In this document: positions 33,501-40,742 of the stretch, one piece after another
Layout of the letters: the number at the start of each line of letters is the position of its first letter
How positions within the stretch are numbered: the first letter of the stretch is position 1
NCBI RefSeq assembly: GCF_947488945.1
Contig: NZ_CANLBS010000015.1
Location: forward strand, 62,001-126,000
DNA length: 64,000 nt
Origin: an uncultured Streptomyces sp.
GTDB taxonomy: Bacteria > Actinomycetota > Actinomycetes > Streptomycetales > Streptomycetaceae
Direction: 5' to 3'
Position numbers and translations under genes: made by a program
Notes under the pieces: generated by a model
Database searches by the model: none
What the model was told of the DNA's origin: nothing
What the model saw: only the letters and a program-made list of their open reading frames with translations

Positions 33501-36074
33501 CCCCTCGAAGACGGCGTTCTGGTAGTTGAGGTAGACGTCGTAGAGACGGGTGCCGCCGCGGTGCCGGGGGACGTGGTCCTGGTGGCGGGCCGCGTCGAGG
33601 AAGGCGCGCTGGACCTCGCGGGCGAGCGTGCGCAGCGTGGTGTCCCCGTCGATCCGCACCTGGAGCGGCAGCACGTTCATGAAGAGGCCGATGGTGGTGC
33701 GGAATTCGGCGGGACGGCTGGCGAACGGCGTCCCGATGCGAAGGAGTTCGCCGCCGCCGACCCGGTGGAGGTAGGCGAAGAGCGCCGCGCCGAAGACGGT
33801 GGCGGGCGAGGCGTACCCCTCCGCGCGGGCGAACCCGGTGATCCGGGCACTGCGTGCGGGGCCGAGGTCGAGGCTGATCCGGGCGGTCCGGGTCTGCCCG
33901 GCGAGGTCCTCCTCGCGGCCGTGGAAGGCGAGCCGCTCGACGGGCCGGGCCGCGAGCGCCTCCCAGTGGCGCTGGGCCCGCCTGCGGCGCTCGCTGCCGC
34001 GGGCCGCCCGCTCGTGGTCGGCGTACGCCTGGAACGGCGGCAGCGGTTCGGCCTCGCCGAGCCGCCCCTCCCGGTCCAGGTCGTAGTAGTCGGACAGGGT
34101 GCGCAGGATCAGGGCCATGGACCAGGCGTCGCAGACCAGGTGGTCGACGTCGAGGTACCAGGCCCAGGCGTCCGGGCCGAGCCGGAGCAGGGCGGAGTCG
34201 AACACCGCGCGGGAGGGGTCGAGGCCGGTCGCCGTGCGCCGGCGGGCCCAGGCCAGGGCCGCCGTCCGCGGGTCGGCCGCGCCGGACAGGTCCACCAGGT
34301 CCACCGGGGCGGGCACGGTCTCGCTCACCCGCCGCACCGGGACGCCCTCCACCTCGTGGAAGGTGGAGCGCAGGGCGTCGCTGTGGTCCACCAGCTTCTG
34401 GAACGCCCGCTGGAAGCGCGGGTGGTCGAGCGCCCCGGTGAGGGTGAAGAGAGCGGTGACGTTCTCGTAGTAGAGCCGCACGTCGCCGGAGGTCTTCTTG
34501 CCGAAGTACAGGGCGAGTTGGCTGTCGGTGAGGTTGGTGTCCGGAGCCGGCGGGGCAGCACCGTCCGACGGGCTGACGGTGGTGGCGGCCTGGGCGGGGG
34601 CGGGCTCGCGCGTGGGCGGTGCGAGCAGGGCCCGGGGGGAGCGGACGGCCCGGCGGACGGTCTCCCGGAACTCCTCGGCCCACCCGGCGACGGTGCCCGC
34701 GTCGAAGAGGTCGGTGCGGTATTCGAGGCAGCCGAGCAGTTCGCCGTCCTGCTCGCGCAGGTGGAGGGCGAGTTCGAGGGGCGAGACGCCGAGGTCGAAG
34801 GCGTCCGGGGCGACCGGGGCGAGGGTGATCCCGCCCGCCCGCAGGACGCCGGCGACGGCGGGCTGGAGGGAGAAGGCCGTCTGCCGCAGCACCGGACGGC
34901 CGGGCGGCCTCGGCGGGTTGACCTCCCTGACGATGTCCCCGAAGGGCAGGTCGTGGGCCAGCGCCCCGGAGAGCACCTCGCCCGCGTGCCGGGCCGCGGC
35001 GGCGTGCGTCCGGTCCGGCCGCAGCCGCACCCGCAGCGGAAGCGTGTTGACGTGGAAGCCGATGAGCCGCTCCTCGGCGGCGCCCCGGCGCTGGTCCACG
35101 GGCGCGCCGATCACCAGGTCCGGCCCGCCGGTGACGCGGTACAGGGTCTCGGCGTACGCGGCGAGCAGGAAGGCGAAGACGGTGGAGCGGTCCCGGCCGG
35201 CCGCCGCGCGCACCTCGTCCAGCAGTGCGGCCGGGAGGCGGAGGCCGTGCCGGGCACCCCGTACCGTCTCCCGGACCGGGCGCGGCCGGTCGGCGGGCAG
35301 GTCGAGGACCGGCAGGTCGCCGTCGAGCGCGGCGCGCCAGTACGCCACCGAGCGGGCGTGCTCCGCGTCGCCCGGCCGACGCTCCGTGGCCGGGGTGGCC
35401 GCAGGGGGCGGCAGCGGGGACGGGCGGCCCTCGGCGAACGCCCCGTACAGCGCCGCCAGTTCCTCCGCGAAGACGGTGACCGACCAGCCGTCGCAGACCA
35501 GGTGGTGGGCGACGACGGTCAGTACGTGGTGGTCGTCGGCGTAGCGGTAGAGGGTGAACCGGACGAGCGGCGGGCGCTCCAGGTCGAAGGGGCGGGTGCC
35601 GTGTTCCCGGTGCAGCGCGTGCGCCCGCGCTTCCCGGTCCTGAGGCGGCAGTGCGCCGAGGTCGACGGTCCGCGGCAGGACGGCGGCGGGCTCCAGGACG
35701 TGCGGCACCGGCTGCCCGTCGTGCTCGCGGAACCCCGTGCGCAGGGCGGGGTGCCGTGCGCTGATCTCGGTCAGCGCCGCGCCCAGCGCCCCGGTGTCGA
35801 GCGGTCCGGCCAGCCGGAACGCGGCCGACAGGTGGTGGGCCGGGCTCGCGGGGTCGAGCCGCTGCAGCAGCCACAGCCGCCGCTGCGCGTCGGAGGCGAC
35901 GGGACCGGCGGGACCCGCGGCTTCCGCGGAACCGGCGCCTTCCGCGTCGGGGCCGGTGGCGACCTGGGCGGCGGCCCCGGCGTCGGACCCGGTACCCCCC
36001 TGCCGCAGCCGGGCCATCAGCCGGGCCCGTTCCGCTGCGGGCAGCGCCGCCAGCCGACCCAGGAGATCGCTCAC
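30507..36074 (-). CDS. Non-ribosomal peptide synthetase, C-C-A-T-TE, serine-type A domain
   Basis: 1,855 residues from GTG 36074 (GTGA overlap). Domains: C1 ~40-470 with intact HHLVCDG (190-196); C2 ~500-930 with DHLVCDA (644-650), so the first His and the final Gly of HHxxxDG are changed while His645 and Asp649 remain; A ~960-1460 with YTSGSTGVPK, YGPTEAAV, YRTGDL, GQVKLRGFRIELGEIE and NGKLDRS; carrier ~1480-1550 with GGHSLLAA; TE ~1580-1840 with GWSMG and GDHF. Reading the specificity pocket from the A4-A6 motifs gives D-V-W-H-F-S-L-V-D, the code known for serine (as in EntF). It is a single module with an extra C domain, so the enzyme probably joins Ser to two partners: an aminoacyl unit on the stand-alone carrier and an acyl unit from the acyl-AMP ligase. 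The TE would release the product. No epimerase, reductase or MbtH partner is visible. Confidence 0.92.
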   Translation of the reverse strand: MSDLLGRLAALPAAERARLMARLRQGGTGSDAGAAAQVATGPDAEGAGSAEAAGPAGPVASDAQRRLWLLQRLDPASPAHHLSAAFRLAGPLDTGALGAALTEISARHPALRTGFREHDGQPVPHVLEPAAVLPRTVDLGALPPQDREARAHALHREHGTRPFDLERPPLVRFTLYRYADDHHVLTVVAHHLVCDGWSVTVFAEELAALYGAFAEGRPSPLPPPAATPATERRPGDAEHARSVAYWRAALDGDLPVLDLPADRPRPVRETVRGARHGLRLPAALLDEVRAAAGRDRSTVFAFLLAAYAETLYRVTGGPDLVIGAPVDQRRGAAEERLIGFHVNTLPLRVRLRPDRTHAAAARHAGEVLSGALAHDLPFGDIVREVNPPRPPGRPVLRQTAFSLQPAVAGVLRAGGITLAPVAPDAFDLGVSPLELALHLREQDGELLGCLEYRTDLFDAGTVAGWAEEFRETVRRAVRSPRALLAPPTREPAPAQAATTVSPSDGAAPPAPDTNLTDSQLALYFGKKTSGDVRLYYENVTALFTLTGALDHPRFQRAFQKLVDHSDALRSTFHEVEGVPVRRVSETVPAPVDLVDLSGAADPRTAALAWARRRTATGLDPSRAVFDSALLRLGPDAWAWYLDVDHLVCDAWSMALILRTLSDYYDLDREGRLGEAEPLPPFQAYADHERAARGSERRRRAQRHWEALAARPVERLAFHGREEDLAGQTRTARISLDLGPARSARITGFARAEGYASPATVFGAALFAYLHRVGGGELLRIGTPFASRPAEFRTTIGLFMNVLPLQVRIDGDTTLRTLAREVQRAFLDAARHQDHVPRHRGGTRLYDVYLNYQNAVFEGFGSPAGFDLVDTGHSPDRLTLQVRESRPEAGAEPRFVLDFDFRTACFDEAERERATGHYLALLDALTTSPEAPVSAPAMLSDAELAVLDGYNDTARPYDLSVPLHARAEEQARRTPDAPAVVFEGSTLTYAALDAAADRLARRIRQAVRLTGGGRFEPGTAVAVHLDRSAHLVVALLAVLKAGGAYLPVDPATPAERMAFMLSDAGAALVLTARPLPHGGLPDGVPVLRVDEAGPAGADAPGRPGDPADPAVLADPDRPAYLIYTSGSTGVPKCVEITHRAICNRLLWMQETYGLGPADGVLQKTPFTFDVSVWEFFWPLTTGARLVVARPEGHRDPAYLAGLIRREAVTTVHFVPSMLRVHLDDPATAGGGSLRRVFASGEALPPDLVRAFFQRYPHPEVELHNLYGPTEAAVDVSAWRCAPEDADGPVPIGRPVANTTLDVLDDRLVPVPLGIVGELHIGGVQLATGYRNREELTAERFVPDPRRPGGRLYRTGDLVRQRPDGALEFLGRADGQVKLRGFRIELGEIETRLAAHPAVRAAAVRTWQDRLVAYVVPAAGAGAAPGRDELRTFLARSVPDHMVPAAYVPLDALPVTVNGKLDRSALPEPAPHPAAAGPSADASARTPVQRAVAELWGELLGRDPDAIGTDEDFFELGGHSLLAARLVAAVGRRFGVRLPLTSLFEAPTVARFAALLSAGSAHAQVLPLRAPVTPAPLFLFHPAGGDVMAYRELVNLLPGGREVLGIRSRALSGEPEAESFAAMAAQYAELVRGHRPTGPYHLAGWSMGGALAVEVAALLEAAGEQVALVALLDSSVPGAGEPDPLLAPAVALADTLPDLAVTPQEAAGLRERLRGLPLQERLKLLVARAEERGRPAAPTEALLHQAELAEHHEQVVLSHRPTAVDAPLTVWWARDRLREPRTDWASLTRGGIREEAILPGDHFTLLRPPYVTEVARRLAAALDPDRRPGPPGRDTPPQESHEPSTGNEPAREGSEQL

Positions 36075-36910
36075 GAAGTGGCCTCCGCGACCCGTACGAG
36101 GAGGTCGTCGAGGTCCGAGTGGGTCTCCAGCAGGGCCGCGATCCACCGTTCCAGGCCGAAGGCGACGCAGCCCGTGTAGGCGGGACCTCCGTCGGCCAGC
36201 GAGATGTCGCAGCGCTCGCCGAAGAAGTTGCGGTGGAAGTTGAGCGAGCCGATGGCCAGGGTGGAGCCGTGCACGAACTCCTCCTTCACCGGGAAGAGCT
36301 GGGCCAGCAGCGCCCGTCCGCCGTCCTTCTCGAAGAAGGGGTCCGAGGCCGCCTCGACCGTCAGCCCCAGCCCGAGCCGGGACGCGAACTCGACCACCTT
36401 CGGGCGGAACGCGGCGAGGTGGTCCAGCACCGCCTCCCGGGGGCCGAGGCAGACGATCTCCCGCATGGTGAAGCCGCGCAGCCGGCGCAGCCCGTCGTAG
36501 TGGTCCTCGTTGCGGAAGCACTTGGCGACCGTGGTCACGAACGTGGGCCCCGTGAGGCTGCCGGAACGGTGGTGCAGATAGACGTTGTAGCAGGCCGCGG
36601 AGACCAGCCCGTACTCGCTCGGTCCGAGCCGGTCCGCGGCGATCGCCGAGCCGTCCACCGGGCCGGAGCCGTCCGCGCCGCCCTCGGCGGGCAGCCTCAA
36701 GGGGGCCGTCATGAGCGCCAGTTGCGGGAAGTTGGCGAAGTAGTCGATGGAGGCCAGGTCGGCGGCGGGGATCACGGTCGGGAAGAGCATCGGGGCGGCG
36801 CCGGTCTCGGCCGCCCACCGCCGGAACTGCCCGTCCAGCAGCTCCATGAGGTGGACCAGCTCCGGCCCCAGGGTGACGAGTCCGCCGCGCGCGGTGTAAA
36901 GGTCACTCAT
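36071..36910 (-). CDS. Amino acid:[carrier protein] ligase (seryl-tRNA-synthetase-like)
   Basis: 279 residues from ATG 36910 (an 8-base overlap with the carrier protein gene; GTG 36922 is possible). It has a class II synthetase core but lacks the N-terminal tRNA-binding coiled coil of SerRS. Motif 2 is CFRNED followed by LRGFTMREIV, and motif 3 is GCVAFGLERWIAAL. Cys107 (SAACYNVY), Glu151 (MREIV) and Cys248 (YTGCVAFG) match the zinc ligands of the aa:CP ligases described from Bradyrhizobium and Agrobacterium, which load Gly or Ala on small carrier proteins rather than tRNA. The gene directly follows a carrier protein gene, the expected partner. The substrate is probably a small amino acid. 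Confidence 0.85.
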   Translation of the reverse strand: MSDLYTARGGLVTLGPELVHLMELLDGQFRRWAAETGAAPMLFPTVIPAADLASIDYFANFPQLALMTAPLRLPAEGGADGSGPVDGSAIAADRLGPSEYGLVSAACYNVYLHHRSGSLTGPTFVTTVAKCFRNEDHYDGLRRLRGFTMREIVCLGPREAVLDHLAAFRPKVVEFASRLGLGLTVEAASDPFFEKDGGRALLAQLFPVKEEFVHGSTLAIGSLNFHRNFFGERCDISLADGGPAYTGCVAFGLERWIAALLETHSDLDDLLVRVAEATS

Positions 36911-37163
36911 GGCCCACCCCACCGGTGACGCCGGCCAGCACCTTGTCGCGGATGCCGCGCAGGGTCCGGAAGCCGGTGACGTTTTCCGCGGTCAGCTCCA
37001 GCTCCTGTCCGGCCAGGTCCTCCAGCAGGAACAGCAGTTGGGGGAAGTCGAGGGAGTCGATGAGCCGGCTGTCGATGAGGTCCTCGTCCCAGCCGATCGC
37101 GGACACCTCGGGGTTGCGTGCCAGCAACCAGGCGCGCACCCGCTCGATCGCGTCGTCCGCCAT
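36903..37163 (-). CDS. Stand-alone acyl/aminoacyl carrier protein
   Basis: 86 residues, ATG 37163 sharing one base with the stop of the oxygenase gene. The phosphopantetheine site is IDSLDFPQLLFLLEDL (Ser about 36). The surrounding helices are acidic (DAIERVRAWLLARNPEVSAI, DEDLIDSRL), as expected for a carrier. Its position between the AurF-type oxygenase and the amino acid:carrier ligase suggests that the ligase loads it with an amino acid, which may be the form oxidised by the oxygenase. It would be primed by the Sfp-type transferase of the cluster. Confidence 0.88.
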   Translation of the reverse strand: MADDAIERVRAWLLARNPEVSAIGWDEDLIDSRLIDSLDFPQLLFLLEDLAGQELELTAENVTGFRTLRGIRDKVLAGVTGGVGHE

Positions 37164-38044
37164 CAGACCCCCGCCCCCTCGAACGGGGAACCGCTGATGA
37201 TCTCCTGGCTGGTGAGGAAGCGGGTGATGCGCTTGAAGAAGGTCTCGTGGTACGCGGTCCGCGCCGGGTCCTTCAGCAGTCCCTCGCGGAAGGCGAAGGG
37301 CTCGGGGATGCCCGCGTCGCGGTAGACCGACGGGTTGTAGAGCGACTGGACGCTCGCGGTGACGTAGCGCCGCAGATACAGGTCGAGGCGGTCGCGCAGC
37401 TCCTGGTCGCCGCGCTCGCGCAGCGGCTCGTAGAGGAGTCCGACGAGCTTGCGGCCCATGATGATGTGGCGCCACTCGTCGTCGTGGTGGACCTGGTTCA
37501 CCTCCCTGATCAGGGGGTGGAGGGTGGTGTCGCGCCCCATCCGGAGGTTGAAGTGGTCGACCAGCTCCTCGAAGATCAGGATGCGGGCGAAGACCAGGAA
37601 GTGGGCGACGTCGGTGTCCTCCTCCGCCGTCGTGACGGGGAGCGACTTGTCCGGGTAGATCTTGCCGCCGTAGCGCAGGCAGAACTGGGCGAAGAACCAC
37701 ATGTGCCCGTTCTCCTCGCCCAGGAAGCGGTGGAAGAACTCCGAGGGCAGCTCGAACCCGGGGGTGTGGATGCGCCGGGTCACCTCGATGAGCAGTTCAC
37801 GGATCCCGTGGATGTTCAGGCTGAAGAAGTTGACGCTCTCCCACTTGCTGAGCCGCATCAGCTGCTTCTCGTCCAGCTCGTGCGCGTACCGGGTACCGGC
37901 CACGCTGAGCAGGTCGGGCGTCATCCACCACTGCTGCTCGGCGAGTTCGTCGACCCAGTCGAACCGCGTGTACGGGCTGTAGTGGTGATCGGTCGCGTCG
38001 GCGACCAGGTGGTCGAGCGTCTCCACCACGTCTGACGTATCCAT
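37163..38044 (-). CDS. AurF-type non-haem di-iron N-oxygenase
   Basis: 293 residues, ATG 38044 with GGGGAGA upstream. Di-iron ligands follow the AurF spacing: E111-x2-H114 (EENGH), Glu159/160 (IFEELVDH), and H186-x3-E190-x2-H193 (HHDDEWRH); the first ligand may be Glu69 or Glu83. AurF and relatives (CmlI; HamC/PvfB of diazeniumdiolate pathways) oxidise amines to hydroxylamine, nitroso or nitro. Next to a carrier protein and an aminoacyl ligase, the natural substrate could be a carrier-bound amino acid. Length is within the usual range. Which oxidation state it stops at cannot be read from sequence. Confidence 0.85.
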   Translation of the reverse strand: MDTSDVVETLDHLVADATDHHYSPYTRFDWVDELAEQQWWMTPDLLSVAGTRYAHELDEKQLMRLSKWESVNFFSLNIHGIRELLIEVTRRIHTPGFELPSEFFHRFLGEENGHMWFFAQFCLRYGGKIYPDKSLPVTTAEEDTDVAHFLVFARILIFEELVDHFNLRMGRDTTLHPLIREVNQVHHDDEWRHIIMGRKLVGLLYEPLRERGDQELRDRLDLYLRRYVTASVQSLYNPSVYRDAGIPEPFAFREGLLKDPARTAYHETFFKRITRFLTSQEIISGSPFEGAGV

Positions 38045-38143
38045 GGTCTCCCCTGCCGGTTCGGCGGTCGGCGTGCGTACGAGAGGTGCGGGGCGGGCGG
38101 CCGGACCGCGGTGCGGCCGGATTCGGGGCGGGGACGGGCCGGC

Positions 38144-40144
38144 TCAGCCGTCGTCGCTCCGGGCGAGGAGACCGGCGGCGTGCTCCTCGTCCACGGCGAG
38201 CGGCCGGCTCTCCAGGAGCGCGGCCAGCTTGGCCACGGTGGAGGCCTGGAAGAGGTCGCCGACGGTGACGCGCACCGGCAGCTCGGCCTCGATCCGCACG
38301 GCCAGCCGGGCGAGCAGCAGCGACTGCGCCCCCGAGGCGAAGAAGTCTTCGTGGACCCCGACGTCGGGCCGCCCCAGCAGTTCGGCCCAGACCGTGGCGA
38401 TCAGGGATTCCAGGGGGGTGCCCGGGGGCGTGCGGTCGGGCCCTCCGGGCGTCGCCGCGGCGTCGGGCCGCAGTCCCCCGATCCGGGGCAGTTCCCCGGC
38501 GAGGTACGCCTCGCGCGTCGCGCGCCGCTGGATCTTCCCGCTGGAGGTCTTGGGGATGGTGCGGGGCGGCAGGAGCACCAGTTCGTGGAGTTCCGCCTCG
38601 CACTCCTCCCACACCGCGCGGCGGCCGTGCAGAGCGACGTCGTCGAGGTCCGCGCCGTCCGCCGTCTCCACCACCAGGACGAGCCGTTCCTCGCCGTCGA
38701 CGGGCACGGTGAACGCCGCGCCGCAGCCGGGACGCACCGCGGGGTGCCCCAGCTCGGCGGCGTTCTCCACATCGTGTGGATAGAGGTTGCGGCCGCGCAG
38801 CACGATGAGGTCCTTGAGCCGCCCGGTGACGGCCAGGGCGCCGTGCTCGTCCAGCGCCCCGAGGTCGCCGGTGCGCAGGTAGGGGCCCCGGCCGTCGGGC
38901 AGGGTGGCGCCGAACAGCGCCTCGTTCTCGGTGGGGCGGCCCCAGTAGCCGGTGGCGACGCTGGGGCCCGCCACCCAGATCTCGCCGACCCGGCCCGGTG
39001 CCGCGGGGGCGAGGGTGGCGGTGTCCACGACGACGACCGACTGGCCGCCCCGCGCGGTCCCGCAGGCGATCCGCTCCACCCCCTCCACCGGGAAGCGCCG
39101 GACCTCCTCGCCCAGCGGATCACCCGTCACCAGCAGGGTCGCCTCGGCGAGGCCGTAACTGGGGCGGCAGGCGGCGGGGTCGAAGCCCGCCGGGGCGAAC
39201 CGCCGCGCGAACCGCTCGACCGTCTCCACCCGCACCGGCTCGGCCCCGTTCACCGCCGCGCGCCAGGAGGACAGGTCGAGCGACGCCAGCCGCTCGTCGT
39301 CGATCTTGCGGATACACAATTCGTAACCGAAATTGGGGGCCGGGCTGATGGTGCCGCGGTGCACGGATATAGCCCGGAGCCACCGGTAAGGATTCTGAAG
39401 GAAATGCAGTGGCGCCATCAGGACGGCGGGAAATCCGCCGTGCAGCGGCGCGAGAATGGCGCCGATGAGACCCATGTCGTGATAAGGAGGGAGCCAGCTC
39501 ACCATCACGTCGCGCGGTGTTCCGGCGAATGCCCGGTAAATGCTCTCCGCGTTGTGCGTGAGGTTCGCGTGGGTGAGAACCACCCCGCGCGGCAGCCGGG
39601 TGGAGCCCGACGTGTACTGGAGGAAGGCGACCTGTCCGGGCTCGGGTCCGGCGGGCTCCGCGGCGGCGGGCGCTTCGGCGGTCTCCTCCGGCGGGGCGTC
39701 CGTGGCGATCCAGGCCAGCGGCGCCCGGAGCGCGGTGCGGGCGACCGGCAGCAGGTCCTTCGTGGTCAGCGCGATGCTCGCGCCCGCATCGGCCACGATG
39801 GCGTCCAGCCGCCCGAGGCCGCGGGCGTCCTGGGGCGGATAGGCGGGGACGGCGACGATACCGGCCAGCAGGCAGCCGTAGAACGCGACGACGTAGTCCG
39901 GCCCCGGCGGGAAGAGGAGCAGCGCCCGTTCGCCGGGCCGGTGCCGGGCGGCCAGCGTGCCGGCCACCCCTGAGGCGGCGCGCAGGAGATCGCCGTACCC
40001 GATGCGCAGTTCGTCGTCCTCGCCGTCGAGGAGGAACACGTAAGCGGTGTCGTCCGGCTGCTTTTCCGCCCGGTGCCGGAGCACGTGGACGAGTGTGGGG
40101 AATTCCCGAGCCGACAACGCTGATATCTGTTCTGCAGCAGACAT
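38144..40144 (-). CDS. Fatty acyl-AMP ligase with fused carrier domain
   Basis: 666 residues from ATG 40144 (10 bases after GAGGAG; GTG 40150 is 4 bases after it). Adenylation part ~1-575: QYTSGSTRLPRGVVLTHANL, WLPPYHDMGLIG and FLQNPYRWLRAIS, together typical of FAAL rather than fatty acyl-CoA ligases; YRPSYG-like PSYGLAEATLL; and GRLKDLIVLRGRNLYPHDVE. The carrier domain, ~590-660, has GAQSLLLARL. It would activate a fatty or other carboxylic acid and hand it to its own carrier. First gene of the unit, 99 bases before the oxygenase. Chain length cannot be inferred by eye. Confidence 0.9.
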   Translation of the reverse strand: MSAAEQISALSAREFPTLVHVLRHRAEKQPDDTAYVFLLDGEDDELRIGYGDLLRAASGVAGTLAARHRPGERALLLFPPGPDYVVAFYGCLLAGIVAVPAYPPQDARGLGRLDAIVADAGASIALTTKDLLPVARTALRAPLAWIATDAPPEETAEAPAAAEPAGPEPGQVAFLQYTSGSTRLPRGVVLTHANLTHNAESIYRAFAGTPRDVMVSWLPPYHDMGLIGAILAPLHGGFPAVLMAPLHFLQNPYRWLRAISVHRGTISPAPNFGYELCIRKIDDERLASLDLSSWRAAVNGAEPVRVETVERFARRFAPAGFDPAACRPSYGLAEATLLVTGDPLGEEVRRFPVEGVERIACGTARGGQSVVVVDTATLAPAAPGRVGEIWVAGPSVATGYWGRPTENEALFGATLPDGRGPYLRTGDLGALDEHGALAVTGRLKDLIVLRGRNLYPHDVENAAELGHPAVRPGCGAAFTVPVDGEERLVLVVETADGADLDDVALHGRRAVWEECEAELHELVLLPPRTIPKTSSGKIQRRATREAYLAGELPRIGGLRPDAAATPGGPDRTPPGTPLESLIATVWAELLGRPDVGVHEDFFASGAQSLLLARLAVRIEAELPVRVTVGDLFQASTVAKLAALLESRPLAVDEEHAAGLLARSDDG

Positions 40145-40150
40145 GCTCAC

Positions 40151-40742
40151 CGCTCCTCAGGGACGCGATAAGACCAGGATTTCAGCCACCGGCTGGTCGC
40201 ACGAGGCGCAACGCTAAAACACTCCCCACAAGGCGTCAACGGGGCTAATGCGTTCATCGATCAATGGCCGTTGAAATCCTGCCACCGTGGCGCTTTCCTC
40301 GATCGTTTCGGCAGTATTGCCGCCCGGTGTCGCCGGCACCGGGCGAGCGGCGACCGCATTCCGGATGCCCCGTCGGCGCACCCCACGCACGCCCGGCCGT
40401 CCGTCGTTTCCGCAGGCCGCGGGCCCGCCGCCGGGACCGCACGGAAGAGCGCCCGCCACCTCCGCCGAGCATCCGGGCCGACGGCCCGGCCGGGCGGGTC
40501 CGCCCCGCGGGACGGCTCCGGCGCGGACTCGGACCGGACGTTGTCCGAAACATGACAGAGGCGTGCGCGGGACGACCGGAACCGGCCGGGGTCTCCGGGG
40601 GCGTTCCGGCGCACCCGACGGGGGGCGCGTGCCCCGGAACGTCGCGCGCGGGGGCCGGAAAACCCAGGTGGCCTTGTCAGCGATCGCTGTTAGCCTCCAG
40701 CCGCCCGTGCGCTGCGGCACGGGCTCACCAGGGAGGGGACCC
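40151..40742. other. Divergent intergenic region, cluster start versus LamG gene
   Basis: About 590 bases. The part nearest the ligase (about 40195-40330) is AT-richer (AAAACACTCC, GGCTAATGCGTTCATCGATCAA), and probably holds the cluster promoter. The rest is GC-rich with no supported gene. The LamG gene has a GGGAGGGG ribosome site at 40731-40738. Confidence 0.5.

Noticed and set aside
32011..35874. Minus-strand frame of about 1,290 residues inside the synthetase
   Set aside because: Out-of-frame shadow of the synthetase, Arg/Pro-rich, no domain.
31389..36179. Plus-strand open frame of about 1,600 residues
   Set aside because: Antisense to the synthetase; composed of Gly/Arg/Val/Glu-rich sequence with no domain. 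A product of GC-rich codon bias.
36071..36910. Seryl-tRNA synthetase or a tRNA-dependent azoxy (valanimycin-like) pathway
   Set aside because: The protein lacks the N-terminal tRNA-binding arm and follows a carrier protein gene; no VlmA-like transferase is near.
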